The notes beneath the pieces are model-generated. The model ran no database searches, was not told the DNA's origin, and worked only from the letters and a program-made list of their open reading frames with translations. Of a stretch of DNA of 64,000 nucleotides, positions 1 through 10,381 are shown piece after piece; position 1 is the stretch's first letter, and each line of letters begins with the position of its first letter. Made by a program: the position numbers and the translations under genes. Source of the DNA: Dipteronia dyeriana (taxonomy: Eukaryota; Streptophyta; Magnoliopsida; Sapindales; Sapindaceae); contig CM065301.1 in NCBI GenBank assembly GCA_032871835.1, positions 12,789,291 to 12,853,290 on the forward strand, given 5' to 3'.

Positions 1-687
1 ATTTGCCTTGATATCTAAATATTATATTTTACTGAATCATAGCCTTTCAATATTATGATAAGTCATTTTCTGTACTTGTACTAACATATACATATATTAA
101 ACTTAAAACATAAATAGGTCCTATATTTATTTATTCCATAAAAACTTAATTATATGCTTTGAGTTTATATATATACACCCATGTAGTCCCCTTTTATATC
201 TGTGTCCCCCTCTTACTGCTGTGTCGTGTGTATGTGAGAGAGAGAATAAACCACTTTTGCATCGAAATATGTATAAACATTATTACAATTAGCACATCAC
301 CTTATAACAGAGTTGGTAATGCATCCATCTTCCACATAAATGTTTCCCTTGTTTTTGTGTTTTTATGATTTTTGTTACTTTTCATTTTATTCATTTTATA
401 TTATTGATGGATAGTGCTTAGGGGTTTTTTCAGTATATAATCGTTTATGATGTTTTTTCCTTCTAGATCAGTCCAATTTTATCAATAAAAAAAATATTAC
501 AATTAAACTTATGTTAAGACCACACATTTATTTTCATATAAAATTTTATTTGATTGGTAGCATAATCTCAAATATTACAAAGTTGGAATGTCGAAAATAA
601 AAAAGGTACAAAGTCTTTATCTTGACTTATTAATCTTCTAATTAATTAATAATTATTATATTTTAATTTGAATCTAAAAAGTCCCTT
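1..687. other. AT-rich intergenic DNA
   Basis: No gene or recognisable repeat. Short open frames here are low-complexity translations without conserved motifs. Confidence 0.6.
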
Positions 688-695
688 TATTTAGG

Positions 696-1070
696 GGGGG
701 CGGCCTTGAGATTTACAGGGTCTAGTAAAAAAAAAATGAGATTCTTGATATTTTATGTATGTTTACTATATATTTTTTTCTTTAATAAATACTTGTAAAT
801 ATCAATATAATAAGCTTTTTTTAATATATAAAAGATAATTATTATTGAGATTAGGATTCAACTATTCAATACACTCTAATATTTGGGTTTTATAATTTAT
901 GGGACTCTTAAAATGAAAAAATTAGATGTTCAGTGAGTTTTTTTGAACTCATTTTTATGAGTTTATTAGTTCATATAAATGTCATATATAAAATCAATTA
1001 TTTTTCTAAAACTTTGGGGACGGAGACTCTAGACGGTCACCTCACTGGGCTCCCCCTAGGGCCGGGCCTG
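696..1070. mobile_element. hAT-like MITE, non-autonomous
   Basis: A 375-bp segment is bounded by imperfect terminal inverted repeats. The left end reads GGGGGCGGCCTTGAG and the right end, reverse-complemented, reads CAGGCCCGGCCCTAG. It is flanked by an exact 8-bp duplication TATTTAGG at 688-695 and 1071-1078. An 8-bp target duplication with GC-rich ends on an AT-rich core is the hAT superfamily signature. There is no coding capacity, so it would depend on a transposase supplied elsewhere. Confidence 0.82.
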
Positions 1071-1078
1071 TATTTAGG

Positions 1079-1519
1079 ATCTTTATGTTTTGAGATCAGG
1101 TAACTACAACCAACTGTGAGGGAGAAAAATGGCAGAAAGTGATCGATTTGGGTTGAACTAAGTTTTAAGGATTCTGGGCAGGGATCGGATCATTGGTTTA
1201 AAAGTTAAAGAGAAGGATCCTAATCAGATTCCGTCTGGACCATTTCCGCTCGGTTGAATTACGTTCGGATTATATAGGAATACGAGCCAAATTTCCAACA
1301 ACTAAATACCCAATCTCATTCTTTGCTATTTGTCATGAAATCTAAATATTATTGTACTCTACCATGTACATTCGAACAATAATCAGTTTTTTTTCTTGGA
1401 CAATAATTGGTTAACGCTTTACATTCATTCTTTTCGTTATTGCTTTCTTTAGGTTCAATCTAGTTACACTAGTAACATTGATGATATACATTAAAATATA
1501 CGTGATTCGATGGACTTAA
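1079..1519. other. intergenic DNA
   Basis: Nothing recognised between two DNA-transposon remnants. Confidence 0.5.
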
Positions 1520-2619
1520 GGGGATGTATTGAATTGATATTTTAATGGACAATTTTAAGGAGTAAGATTTTTTAGATTTGTAAAACTATTAGGATTATTA
1601 GGATTATAATTTTAGGATTATTAGGATTATATGGACTAGACTTTTAGAATTCTGAAAGAGTATTTGGACTTTATTTGTAGACTATTAGGATTATCTTGAC
1701 TTTATTTCAAGACTTTTTGGACTTTTATAAATATGGATTTTCAATTGTCGATTGTAGTATTCAATTTTCTCCATACATTAACGAATACCCACACCCAATA
1801 TGAATGTGTGGCTGTGATTGAACGCTCTTAACTTATAATTTCAAGACGTCCTTACTAAAGAACCATTATATATATTAGTAATACAACTATATCTTTATCC
1901 ACACTAGTCATTACAATTTATATAAAAATAAATCATTATTTACACCTATTAAATAAACATGAACAATAATAAAAATGTCACGATTAGGAATCATTATTCA
2001 ACATCTGTTTTATGAAATTAAGTTTAAAAAAAAAAAGTAAAATTGTTGCACTACTTCACCCGCCTATCTCCAATCTCTGATTACCAAATACTCATCCGTG
2101 GACCACAATTCGTTCAAGCTAAAGATCTGATGGGGTACAGAAGATCTGATGAGGTATAGAAGTTGAGGAAACTAAAAATTTATAATGAAAATTTGATGGG
2201 GGTGTGGAGGTTGAGAAAGCTAAAGATGATTTTTGAGTGTGAGAGAAAAGTCTAGAAAGTATTGAGGGAGATGACAAGACAATTTTGGGTTCAAATTATT
2301 TATAAATATCACTAAAAAGTCTTGAAAATCTATTTTGTCATGAAATCCTAAAAACCTTGATCTCAATCCAATACCATCAGACAATTTGTTGCCTCTTGAA
2401 AGTTTAGATCCAATACCATAAGATAATATGGACTTTTAAAATAAATCTTAAAAGTCTATATTCAATACCACAAGACAATATGGACTTTTTAAAAAAATTC
2501 TTAAAAGTCTTGATCGAATACCACCGGACTTATCTAACTTGTTAAAAAGTCTCAATCCAATACCACTAGACTTTTACTTCCCTAAATTGTCTAATAAAAT
2601 CTTGAACCAAAACATCCCC
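1520..2619. mobile_element. PIF/Harbinger-like non-autonomous element
   Basis: The ends are inverted copies: GGGGATGTATTG on the left and, reverse-complemented, GGGGATGTTTTGG on the right. The similarity continues inward for several tens of bases (both contain GACAATTT and an AGTAAAA/AGTAAGA block). The 3-bp sequence TAA flanks both sides (1517-1519 and 2620-2622), which is the PIF/Harbinger target preference. The interior is AT-rich and contains repeated AGGATTATT and CCAATACCA/AAAGTCTT modules but no transposase. At 1,100 bp it is long for a MITE and is best called a deletion derivative. Confidence 0.75.
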
Positions 2620-2622
2620 TAA

Positions 2623-3351
2623 TATTTTATTTTATTTTATTTTTTTATACAGACTATTTTTAACTTTTTTGACCCAGATTTTATTTGTAACTACCATATT
2701 ATTTTATAATTCTTCGACTAATTCAAATCACATTAAAAAGAAAAATGCTTTTGTTCCCTAATCTGCAAAATTTCAAACAAAAAGAAAAATGGTTCTAGAG
2801 TAGAGTAGTTCTGTAGTTGAATGGAAGCGAATGAAATTTGATTTTGTTTTTTTGTAAATGGAAGGAGTAAAATGGAGAATCTTAAAAGATTTTGACTGTC
2901 ACGTAATCTGAAAGGAATAGAAACCCCTAGCAAGTAACAGATCAAGTCAAAAGACTATGGTTGCAACTTGCCAACTTGCAAGTTGCAACACAGCAAAAGG
3001 ACAGATGCACAAATTTCACATGGAGAACGTGTCGAGATTCTAATTAGCTAGGGTTGCCCACCAATTCTTTACCTTCTTTAACGGCTTTTTCTTTGCTCTC
3101 ATCAATTAGGTTTTGGTGTCCTTTTCGTATCATATTTGCTATGATTTTTTATTTTTATTTTTACTTTAAATAAAATAAAATTTAATTATAAGAAGTAAAA
3201 ATTGATATTTTTCTGTGTATATATAATATGGCAAAGCCAGAAATTCAAGTGTGAAGTCTAATATAAAAATAAATAAAAATTTGGTAAGCCAAAATGAAAA
3301 GTATGTAAAATCTAATTATATTGTTTTAAAGAAATTTTTAAAAAAATTTTG
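2623..3351. other. intergenic DNA
   Basis: No gene is supported. The minus-strand open frame at 2733-2945 has no recognisable motif. Confidence 0.5.
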
Positions 3352-3563
3352 GGGAAGAAGGCCATGGCCTGATGGCTCCCCTCCCTCTGCCCCCTATGTA
3401 AGGAGTTCAAATCCCTCTCTATGCAATTATCCGTATCTATATGATGATTTCTCTAATATATTATGAGATTAGATATTCGAATCATGAAAATAGTATTTAG
3501 TTTTGATAGGTTCTGATAAATATCTAACTCATTCTACGTTGGACTAAAAAAAAAATAAAAAAA
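3352..3563 (+). mobile_element. tRNA-derived SINE remnant
   Basis: A polymerase III A-box-like TGGCCTGATGGC near 3365 is followed by a B-box-like GAGTTCAAATCCC near 3405. A unique body follows and ends in an A-rich tail at 3547-3563. This order is typical of plant tRNA-related SINEs. No target duplication could be identified. Confidence 0.55.
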
Positions 3564-4284
3564 GGTGAAATACAAATCTTTAAATATATTATAAATAGTG
3601 AAAATGAAGTGGGATCAAAATGTTAGGTAGGATGACATCTTAAATGAATTTGATTGTGTTAGAATCTTGTGAGGTATATGGATGAATTACGGTTCTATAT
3701 GATCACTAGTCATTCTTGTCCATGCATGTTTCTACTGCTACTACTAGTCTACTATACCACAAAAATTTACATATACAATCTCATTAACGTTTGACCGTTC
3801 AATAAAAATATATATCAGTGTAAGGCTTTATTGTAAAAATATTTTGTTATACTCCTAACATAAATAACATTTTATTAGACAATAACATGGCAATAAGACC
3901 ACCTCATTTAAGTTTTTCTCCTTCCAGTGGACCCAGTGAGTCCTGAGAGCAGCCCAGAATCTTTTCTTGCCATTTTCACTTGCCCCTTTAAAGGAGCGAA
4001 TGGCCGATAACTTTGTGTGAGACCATCATTTAAAAATGAATCATGATCTGCTACGGAGTACGGATTTATAGACAAAATAAAGTTCATATATATATAACTA
4101 AACTATAATTCATTTCACTGGAATCTGGATCTGGATTACAATATAGCATTAATGTAACTATGTAAGTGCTTAAATTATAATATTTTCCCTTTTTTTTTCC
4201 TTATACCCCGAAGATTTTCTTTTAAGCTTATTTTTCCGTCATATTGAGTATAATTAATTGTTTTTTTTTTAAATATAACTACTC
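3564..4284. other. intergenic DNA
   Basis: Nothing recognised. Confidence 0.5.
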
Positions 4285-4400
4285 TTCAAACATACCTGTA
4301 AAATACGTATGGTGACACTCAAATCCCTGACCATTAGGTGTGGAAGGAAGGTTCACAACCATTTTTACTAAGAAGTTAAGTGATGCAGTATAATTAATGA
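4285..4400. repeat. diverged short repeat, copy A
   Basis: This is collinear with 5108-5225. Shared blocks include a TGTAAAATAC start, CTNACCATT, TGGAAGG, TAAGAAG and a terminal ATAATTAAT. The reverse complement contains GGATTTGAGTG, which could be a decayed B box, so a SINE origin is possible. Both copies are too degraded to classify. Confidence 0.4.
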
Positions 4401-4809
4401 ATTAATTAATCAAATTACCGTCTATAATGTATTGATTTGAAGTAAACCTAACTTATTGGTAAATTAAATCTATTACTTAACAATGTGATCAGTTTATTAC
4501 GAGAAGGTTTTTTAACAATGTGAGATTTGATCTACTGCAATATTATCGATAAAAATACCCAATTTCACCACCAGATATAACTCATTTAAGTGACCTTATG
4601 AGATTTGACCCACTGTGTGCCTACCCTCGTCGCACCTAAATCATATACATCTTATTTTATTTTATTTTATTTTAAAGTATTATAATAGAACTGTTTGGAT
4701 CTATCAAGATCAAACAATACATGTATGGTCTGAATAACTACTCTCATAACTGAAGATAACTACTCCATAATCCAAGGAGATAACTAATAAGGCTGCCACA
4801 ATTTGAATT

Positions 4810-4914
4810 TGATTTGGTTGACTTGATTAATGTCAAGATTTTAGTTTAGACAAATTAGAAATTGATTTGGTGGATTTGATTAATTGCCAAGATTTTAACT
4901 AGATAAATTAGTAT
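4810..4914. repeat. tandem duplication, about 53 bp unit
   Basis: Two diverged units start at TGATTTGGTTGACTTG (4810) and TGATTTGGTGGATTTG (4863). Both end in AAATTAG. Confidence 0.6.
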
Positions 4915-5007
4915 GGTTACTGTCTTATTTTTGACATAATTACAGTCAAATATTGTGTTTCCTTCTTAACATTATAAATAAAATTAAATATAAATATTCT
5001 ATTTTTA

Positions 5008-5104
5008 TTCAGAAGACACCAAAGGTTGCTTTGTTATTATTTGTTCAGAAGACACCAAATATTCTATAAGTATCTCTTTTTATTATTTTCAAAGGTTGCT
5101 TTGT
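5008..5104. repeat. mosaic direct repeats
   Basis: TTCAGAAGACACCAAA occurs at 5008-5023 and again at 5044-5059. AAAGGTTGCTTTGTT occurs just after the first copy and again near 5090. The arrangement is a shuffled local duplication. Confidence 0.6.
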
Positions 5105-5107
5105 TTT

Positions 5108-5225
5108 TCTTAAAAACTCTTTTTGTAAAATACACATGATGAAATTTAAACCTCTTACCATTTATATGGAAGGGAGATGCACTATCAGTTTTATTAAGAA
5201 GATGTGCTACATCATAATTAATTAA
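5108..5225. repeat. diverged short repeat, copy B
   Basis: Second copy of the repeat at 4285-4400, same orientation and block order. Confidence 0.4.
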
Positions 5226-5366
5226 CATACTCATGCTCAAATATAACAGTATTATGTATGAATAATTCTCTAAGAACATAATTATAATATACACATAGTA
5301 ACTATAATATTAGTTGACATTTTTTTTTTCTAATTGACATTATTGCAACTTTTCATGGGGAGTGAC

Positions 5367-5368
<2 letters not shown>

Positions 5369-5450
<82 letters not shown>
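5369..5450. repeat. compound microsatellite (AT)n(AG)n
   Basis: About 20 AT dinucleotides run directly into about 21 AG dinucleotides. Confidence 0.97.
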
Positions 5451-5455
<5 letters not shown>

Positions 5456-5458
<3 letters not shown>

Positions 5459-5565
5459 GTTCTCCCTTATTTTAATTAGATAAAATTTATTGATTTTAAT
5501 AAATTTTGATCTGATTTTTTTTATAGATGATAGGACGTTCATTGAAATCTATTTATAAATACTTT
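5456..5565 (+). mobile_element. half copy of foldback MITE family
   Basis: This resembles the left arm of the 8555-8929 element: TTATTTTAATT, then a T-run followed by ATAGATGATA, then TTCATTGAAATCTA. The matching right arm is not recognisable, so this is a truncated or decayed copy. Confidence 0.45.
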
Positions 5566-6730
5566 TTCTAAGTATTATATATATTTTTTCTTATTTATGG
5601 ATGTTTTGTATTTAGTAAAATAGGAAAAAAATTAGTTATACTATTTAAAAGATTTTATCCACATCTATATTGAATAAGTTATGGATTTTAGTTAACTTCT
5701 TAATAATAATAAAATTATTATTATTATATTTTGTAGACCTAATATAGTGGACATAGTATCACCTATGCAGCATTACGCAGTAAATATGGACTAGAGAAAT
5801 ATAAAGTGATTGGAATGAATATTATCCTACGCCGGAAAATTAGACTTTAATTGTGGACAAGTGATTGACGTGTTAATATATATATATATTTCATTTAGAA
5901 TTGAATGAGTCGAATAGAATTGTTAAGTTATTTTATTTTAAATAGTTAAATAACTTAAAAATATTAAAAATAATTTAAAAATATTAAAAATAATTTAAAA
6001 TAAAATATAAAAAGTTATGACTTTTAATTTAATTTCAAATGATATTATGTAAATTTATTTATTTTAATATATTTCTTATTTTAAATAAGTTTTAGGAAAG
6101 AAAAAAAAAACTGATCACTTTTCATATTGAAATTTTACATAGATTGAACAATTGAATTTTTCTCCTACCAAATCCCGTAAGAAATTATTTTATATAACTA
6201 TTTATATAGTGCTAAATTAACTTGTCTATAATATTGAGTACATTTCGTGGATTGAAGATGTTATAGAATCTTTGAATATAAAAAATTCAGGAATATTATT
6301 TTTTATTTGGTTTCCGGTATATATGATCCGGGAAACCAAAAAAATAAAAATGGTTTCATGAATTATAACACCGAAAACGTGGACAATATACAATTTTGAA
6401 CTTGAACTTGATTTTTTTTTAGACAATAAATTGAACTTAAACTTTTTTTATTTGATGAATTTTTTATTTTGTTAAATTGAACTTTATTTACAAAAAGATA
6501 TACAAAATCTTATCAAGAATGATGCAAATTAAAATACTTCTTTCAATTAGTATAAGTATAAATGTAAAATTATTATTTTTAGACAGTTTTATTTATAAAA
6601 AAAACAACATATTGATAATACATTCAGATATAAGAAAAAAAAATATCAGTCAGGTTCAGATTTCAGACTTTATTCGGTTTTCAAAAAATTCAGGACTGTT
6701 TAGTCTTCAGATAAAAAAACAAACGACCCG
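5566..6730. other. AT-rich intergenic DNA
   Basis: Includes short TTTAAAAATATTAAAAATAA direct repeats near 5945-6000. The open frame at 6477-6776 is lysine/isoleucine-rich and runs into the MITE arm below; it shows no domain and I do not call it a gene. Confidence 0.5.
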
Positions 6731-8024
6731 AATCTCTCGTGAGAGATTATATATTTTAATTTCGGTAAGGATATAAATGAAATTGTTGACGTCGATTTCT
6801 GGATTGTGTCAGAAAAGCCAACAATGTTTGGATTTCGGCTATTAATTCAAAGAGAAAGAGATTCAGAGAGAAAGAGATTCAGAGAGAGTAACGAAGACAC
6901 AAGTTTTACGTGGTAAAACTCCGATGACCGGAGAAACGTCCATGGGTGGTTGAAGGATCAACCAAGCCAAAATCTACTATGAAAATATGATGTTTACAAA
7001 CTCTCGATCTCTTTTTTTTCTCTCTGTATTTTTCTGTTGCTTGTTGTGTATGTTATATTGCCTATATATTATGGAATGAGATTATGGGTCTATTTATATG
7101 CTTATAGAACCCTAATCTGTTTTGTACAAGTAATACAAGATCTTTGTATTTAATTGTGATTCGGTTACTTGCTTGAGGTTGATTTGTCTTCTTTCATGTT
7201 TCGGAGTCTCTTATGAAAATCGAGTGAGATTCTAGTAGTGCAGTTTTATTTGGACTTGTTTCCTTATAAGAATGTAGTCTTTGTAGCGAAATCAAGTTGT
7301 TTCCTGATTGAGGATTTTTATAGCTTAGTATTTTGTTCTCTTTGGGATTCTTCCTGATGGATATCTTCGCGTATTTAATTACTTAATCCGTGTGAATTAA
7401 GCACCAAGTTTCTTGTTCGGGTCGCATTTATCCCGGGTAAGAATAACACTTGTTGGTCTCGAGTAGATCTGTTTGAGCCCGAGTAGAAGATGCTTTTTGG
7501 TTAATCCCGAGTACTTTTAATCTATTCGGAGTAATTTAGTTGATCCCGAGTAGGTCTTGCCATACTACTGGTTTACTCGGGTTTTCTTCTCTTTAATGAT
7601 GCTTCATAGGATATTTCCTGAGTGCCCATTTGGGCGTCCATCTGACTATTTTCTCATTTCTGTCAATGACGTGTATGCTTGGTAAAATTCACATACGACA
7701 GAAATTATATTGATTTTATAAATTTTGTTTTGATTTTTTTTTTCGGATGATAAGTTTATTGAAATCCGTCGATGAATAAAATTTAAGAATTTTTTAAACG
7801 TTAGAACCATTTTTCTTAAATTTTTCGTTTATTTTTCTAATTCCTTCATACAAAATCGAGATAAATAGTTCTAACGTTTAAAAAAATCATAAATTTTAGT
7901 TATATATAGATTTTACTGATCTTATTATCTACTTCAATAAACATCCATATTAGAATCGATACAAATTGATGCGATTATATTGGGATTTTAACGAAGTTAA
8001 AAGTAAAGAATCTTTTATCGGAGG
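6731..8024. mobile_element. foldback MITE interrupted by solo LTR
   Basis: The left arm (6731-6783: TTTTAATTTCGGTAAGGA) and the right part (7706-8024) match the 8555-8929 element in order and orientation, with the inverted arm AAGTTAAAAGTAAAGAATC near 8000. The gypsy-type solo LTR at 6784-7700 and its duplicated GAAAT split the element. Without the insert it would be about 370 bp, like the intact copy. Its exact ends are uncertain. Confidence 0.6.
6784..7700 (-). mobile_element. solo LTR of Tat-like gypsy family (same as G2)
   Basis: On the minus strand it starts TGTCGTATGTGAATTTTACC and ends in GACGTCAACA. That matches the 5' LTR of the element at 60534-61400, including the AAACTCCGATGACCGGAGAA block and the internal CCCGAGTA/ACTCGGG motifs. 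It is flanked by an exact 5-bp duplication, GAAAT at 6779-6783 and 7701-7705. It has no internal region, so it arose by LTR-LTR recombination after insertion. Confidence 0.9.
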
Positions 8025-8554
8025 TTTCCTTTAATAATTTAATATATAATTACTATAGCTACAGCTAGGAGGTCAAAGATCTGACAGAAGATTGAAATGG
8101 GAAATAGTAGGTTACTCTTTGCAGCTAAATAGCCAACACTTGTACAACGAATACTACGCTGTTTCTAGACTGTCAATTCAAGAAACAAAGCTCACAGCGT
8201 TTCATACCATAAATACTAAATCATATTTACACGTGAAAAGATGAGAGAATTGCCCCGTAAGTTCCTGAACTTATTTTAATTCTAAATATTTTGTAACATT
8301 TTTATTTTGACCATAAAAATCCCTAAATTTCTATATATATATATATATATACCAAATTCATAAGATAAATTTCTAAACTAAACTAATAAATAATTTAAAA
8401 GTAACTAAATATCAATAAAAAAAAGATTACGAAGAAAAAACCGTCACATATATGATACATTTCCATTTTCTATTTTTAAAGGTTATTTGTACCATTTTAT
8501 AAGCCAAAACACCTTTAAACTGATCACTTGATAACATATGCTAACAATTATATA
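8025..8554. other. intergenic DNA
   Basis: Nothing recognised. Confidence 0.5.
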
Positions 8555-8929
8555 TATCTCTTATAAGGGGATCTCTTACTTTAATTTCGGTAAGAACTAC
8601 CATAAAATTATATCAATTTTTATGATTTTTTTTTTTTTATAGATGATATGTTTAATGAAATTTACCTATGAATAAAATTTGAGAATTTTTCAAACATTAC
8701 AGCTATTTTTCTTGAATTTTTCTATATTTCATCATTTTTTCGATGCCTTTATATTTAATAAAATTGGGATAAATAGTTTTGGTGCTTGAAAAATTATCAA
8801 ATTTTATTCATAGGTAGATTTCATTGAACATATCATCCACAAAAAAATTCAGATCAAAATTCATAAAAATTGTCGTGATTTCTTGGTGGTCCTTACATAA
8901 ATTAAAATAAAGGATCCCTTATGAGAGAA
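8555..8929. mobile_element. foldback MITE
   Basis: The arms are long inverted repeats. The left arm contains CTCTTATAAGGGGATC, TTTAATTTCGGTAAG and ATGAAATTTACCTATGAAT. The right arm contains the reverse complements: ATTCATAGGTAGATTTCAT, TAAATTAAAATAAAGGATCC and CTTATGAGAG. The centre is a short AT-rich loop. No target duplication was resolved. The structure suits a MITE, but the superfamily is not clear from the ends. Confidence 0.7.
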
Positions 8930-8932
8930 CCA

Positions 8933-8952
8933 CTCATACATACATACATACA

Positions 8953-8984
<32 letters not shown>

Positions 8985-9004
8985 ATATATATATATATAT
9001 ATTA
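8933..9004. repeat. (ACAT)n microsatellite plus AT run
   Basis: About a dozen CATA tetranucleotides are followed by a short TA tract. Confidence 0.95.
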
Positions 9005-9005
9005 T

Positions 9006-9539
9006 AGGGGTGGACGTTTAATGGATCGGTTCATTTTTTAATAGAACCGATAAAAAGCCGATAAAATTCGGTTTTTGAAAATATGAATCAATCCAATAAA
9101 ATTTATAAATGTCAGTTGATCAAAAACCGATCAAATTGAACCGATTCAGTTTTTTTCAGTTTTGTTCATACTAGACCAAATTTTTGGGATTTAATTATTA
9201 CACATATTTTTATATTTTAATCCTTTTGGGCCTTCAATCAAATTAAATTATGGCTTTGAACATATTGAAAATACTAGTTTAATATAATATTTATTAAAAA
9301 AAAATTGTTGTGACAAACTTTCATACTTTTATAGTTTTGATACACTATTAAACAATAAACTAAGGTTTTTTTTTATATGTTGGATTTGGGTTCAGTTTTC
9401 CGGTTTTGGATGTTGAACTGGAAAAAAAGCCGATCCAATCGGTTTTTTTAAAAATATGCCGAACTGAACCAGTCAACATAAAAAAATCGAAAAAAAACCG
9501 ATTGGATCGGTTCAGTTCGGTTTATTGGGTTTTTGCCCA

Positions 9540-9542
<3 letters not shown>
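9006..9542. mobile_element. hAT-like non-autonomous element
   Basis: The termini AGGGGTGGACG and GCCCACCT are inverted. The inner inverted block is made of GGATCGGTTCA/TTCGGTTTAT-type motifs, seen as CCGATTGGATCGG near the right end. Plant hAT-type MITEs commonly carry TAGGGGTGGGCA ends. AT microsatellites on both sides hide any 8-bp duplication. Confidence 0.65.
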
Positions 9543-9578
<36 letters not shown>

Positions 9579-9721
9579 GGCCAAAAAGATAAACATTGAA
9601 TTTGAACCAGCTTTAACAAGCAAGCACAAACATGTCCAAGAGCTAGAGACAGACATAACATTTTTTCCATTTTATTAGAAAGAAACTTATTAAAACAGTG
9701 AGTAGTAACACAGTAAGCTTG

Positions 9722-10121
9722 TTTTTTTTTTTTTTGAACGGCAGAATTTATTCATAAACGGCCACCAAGCCGAAGAGCTACGTACAAACAAACCACATGG
9801 CCATAGGCCAAAGAAACAAGCACCGAGGAAACAGCCAGAACACACAACACACGGCCACAACAACCCAAAAAGGCACTGACCAAAATCCCAAGCAGCCCAA
9901 AACAAGGATAAAGAACAAACAAAGCATGAAAGCTTAGAAAAACGAAAGACCAATGCCTACAGCCAGGCCCCTGGAAAAGCAAACAGAGCTGCCAAAAGAC
10001 TAAAAAACACCAAAGAAACTATGACCCCAAACTAAAAGGATCACTTCGCCATTTTCAGTTTGAAACCCATCAACTTCGAATAAGCTTTAGCAACAATGTC
10101 GGCCATCCTCACTTTCTTACC
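9722..10121 (-). mobile_element. truncated LINE or other retroposon 3' end
   Basis: On the minus strand, about 27 codons of open frame end in a TGA (10041-10043). About 300 bp of G/T-rich 3' untranslated sequence and a 14-base A tail (T run at 9722-9735) follow. The TAAGCTT beside the tail (about 9714) also occurs near 10081, but the frame reads through the second site, so it may not be a target duplication. The tail and truncation fit a 5'-truncated LINE. A processed gene copy is the alternative, since no reverse-transcriptase sequence remains. Confidence 0.45.
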
Positions 10122-10212
10122 AGAACAACGATCGACAACTATAATATATTTAGTTATACAACCAGTACGTTATGCTAATGATATTATTATTACTAGAACA
10201 ACGATCGACAAC
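10122..10212. repeat. 18-bp direct repeat flanking 55 bp
   Basis: AGAACAACGATCGACAAC occurs exactly at 10122-10139 and 10195-10212. It brackets an AT-rich 55-bp segment, consistent with a small insertion or fill-in duplication next to the retroposon end. Confidence 0.8.
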
Positions 10213-10381
10213 AATAATAAGAGGATACCAAGCACCCACCCAAGTTTTGACCGGCTCTTTATTCTAGCAAAAACCCATTAAACAGTAACATATTATAAGT
10301 GCAGTGTTGTATCATCACTAGGAATTGAAGGACATATATTTAGGTATACAACACATGAGCCAATATAATATTAAATGATCA

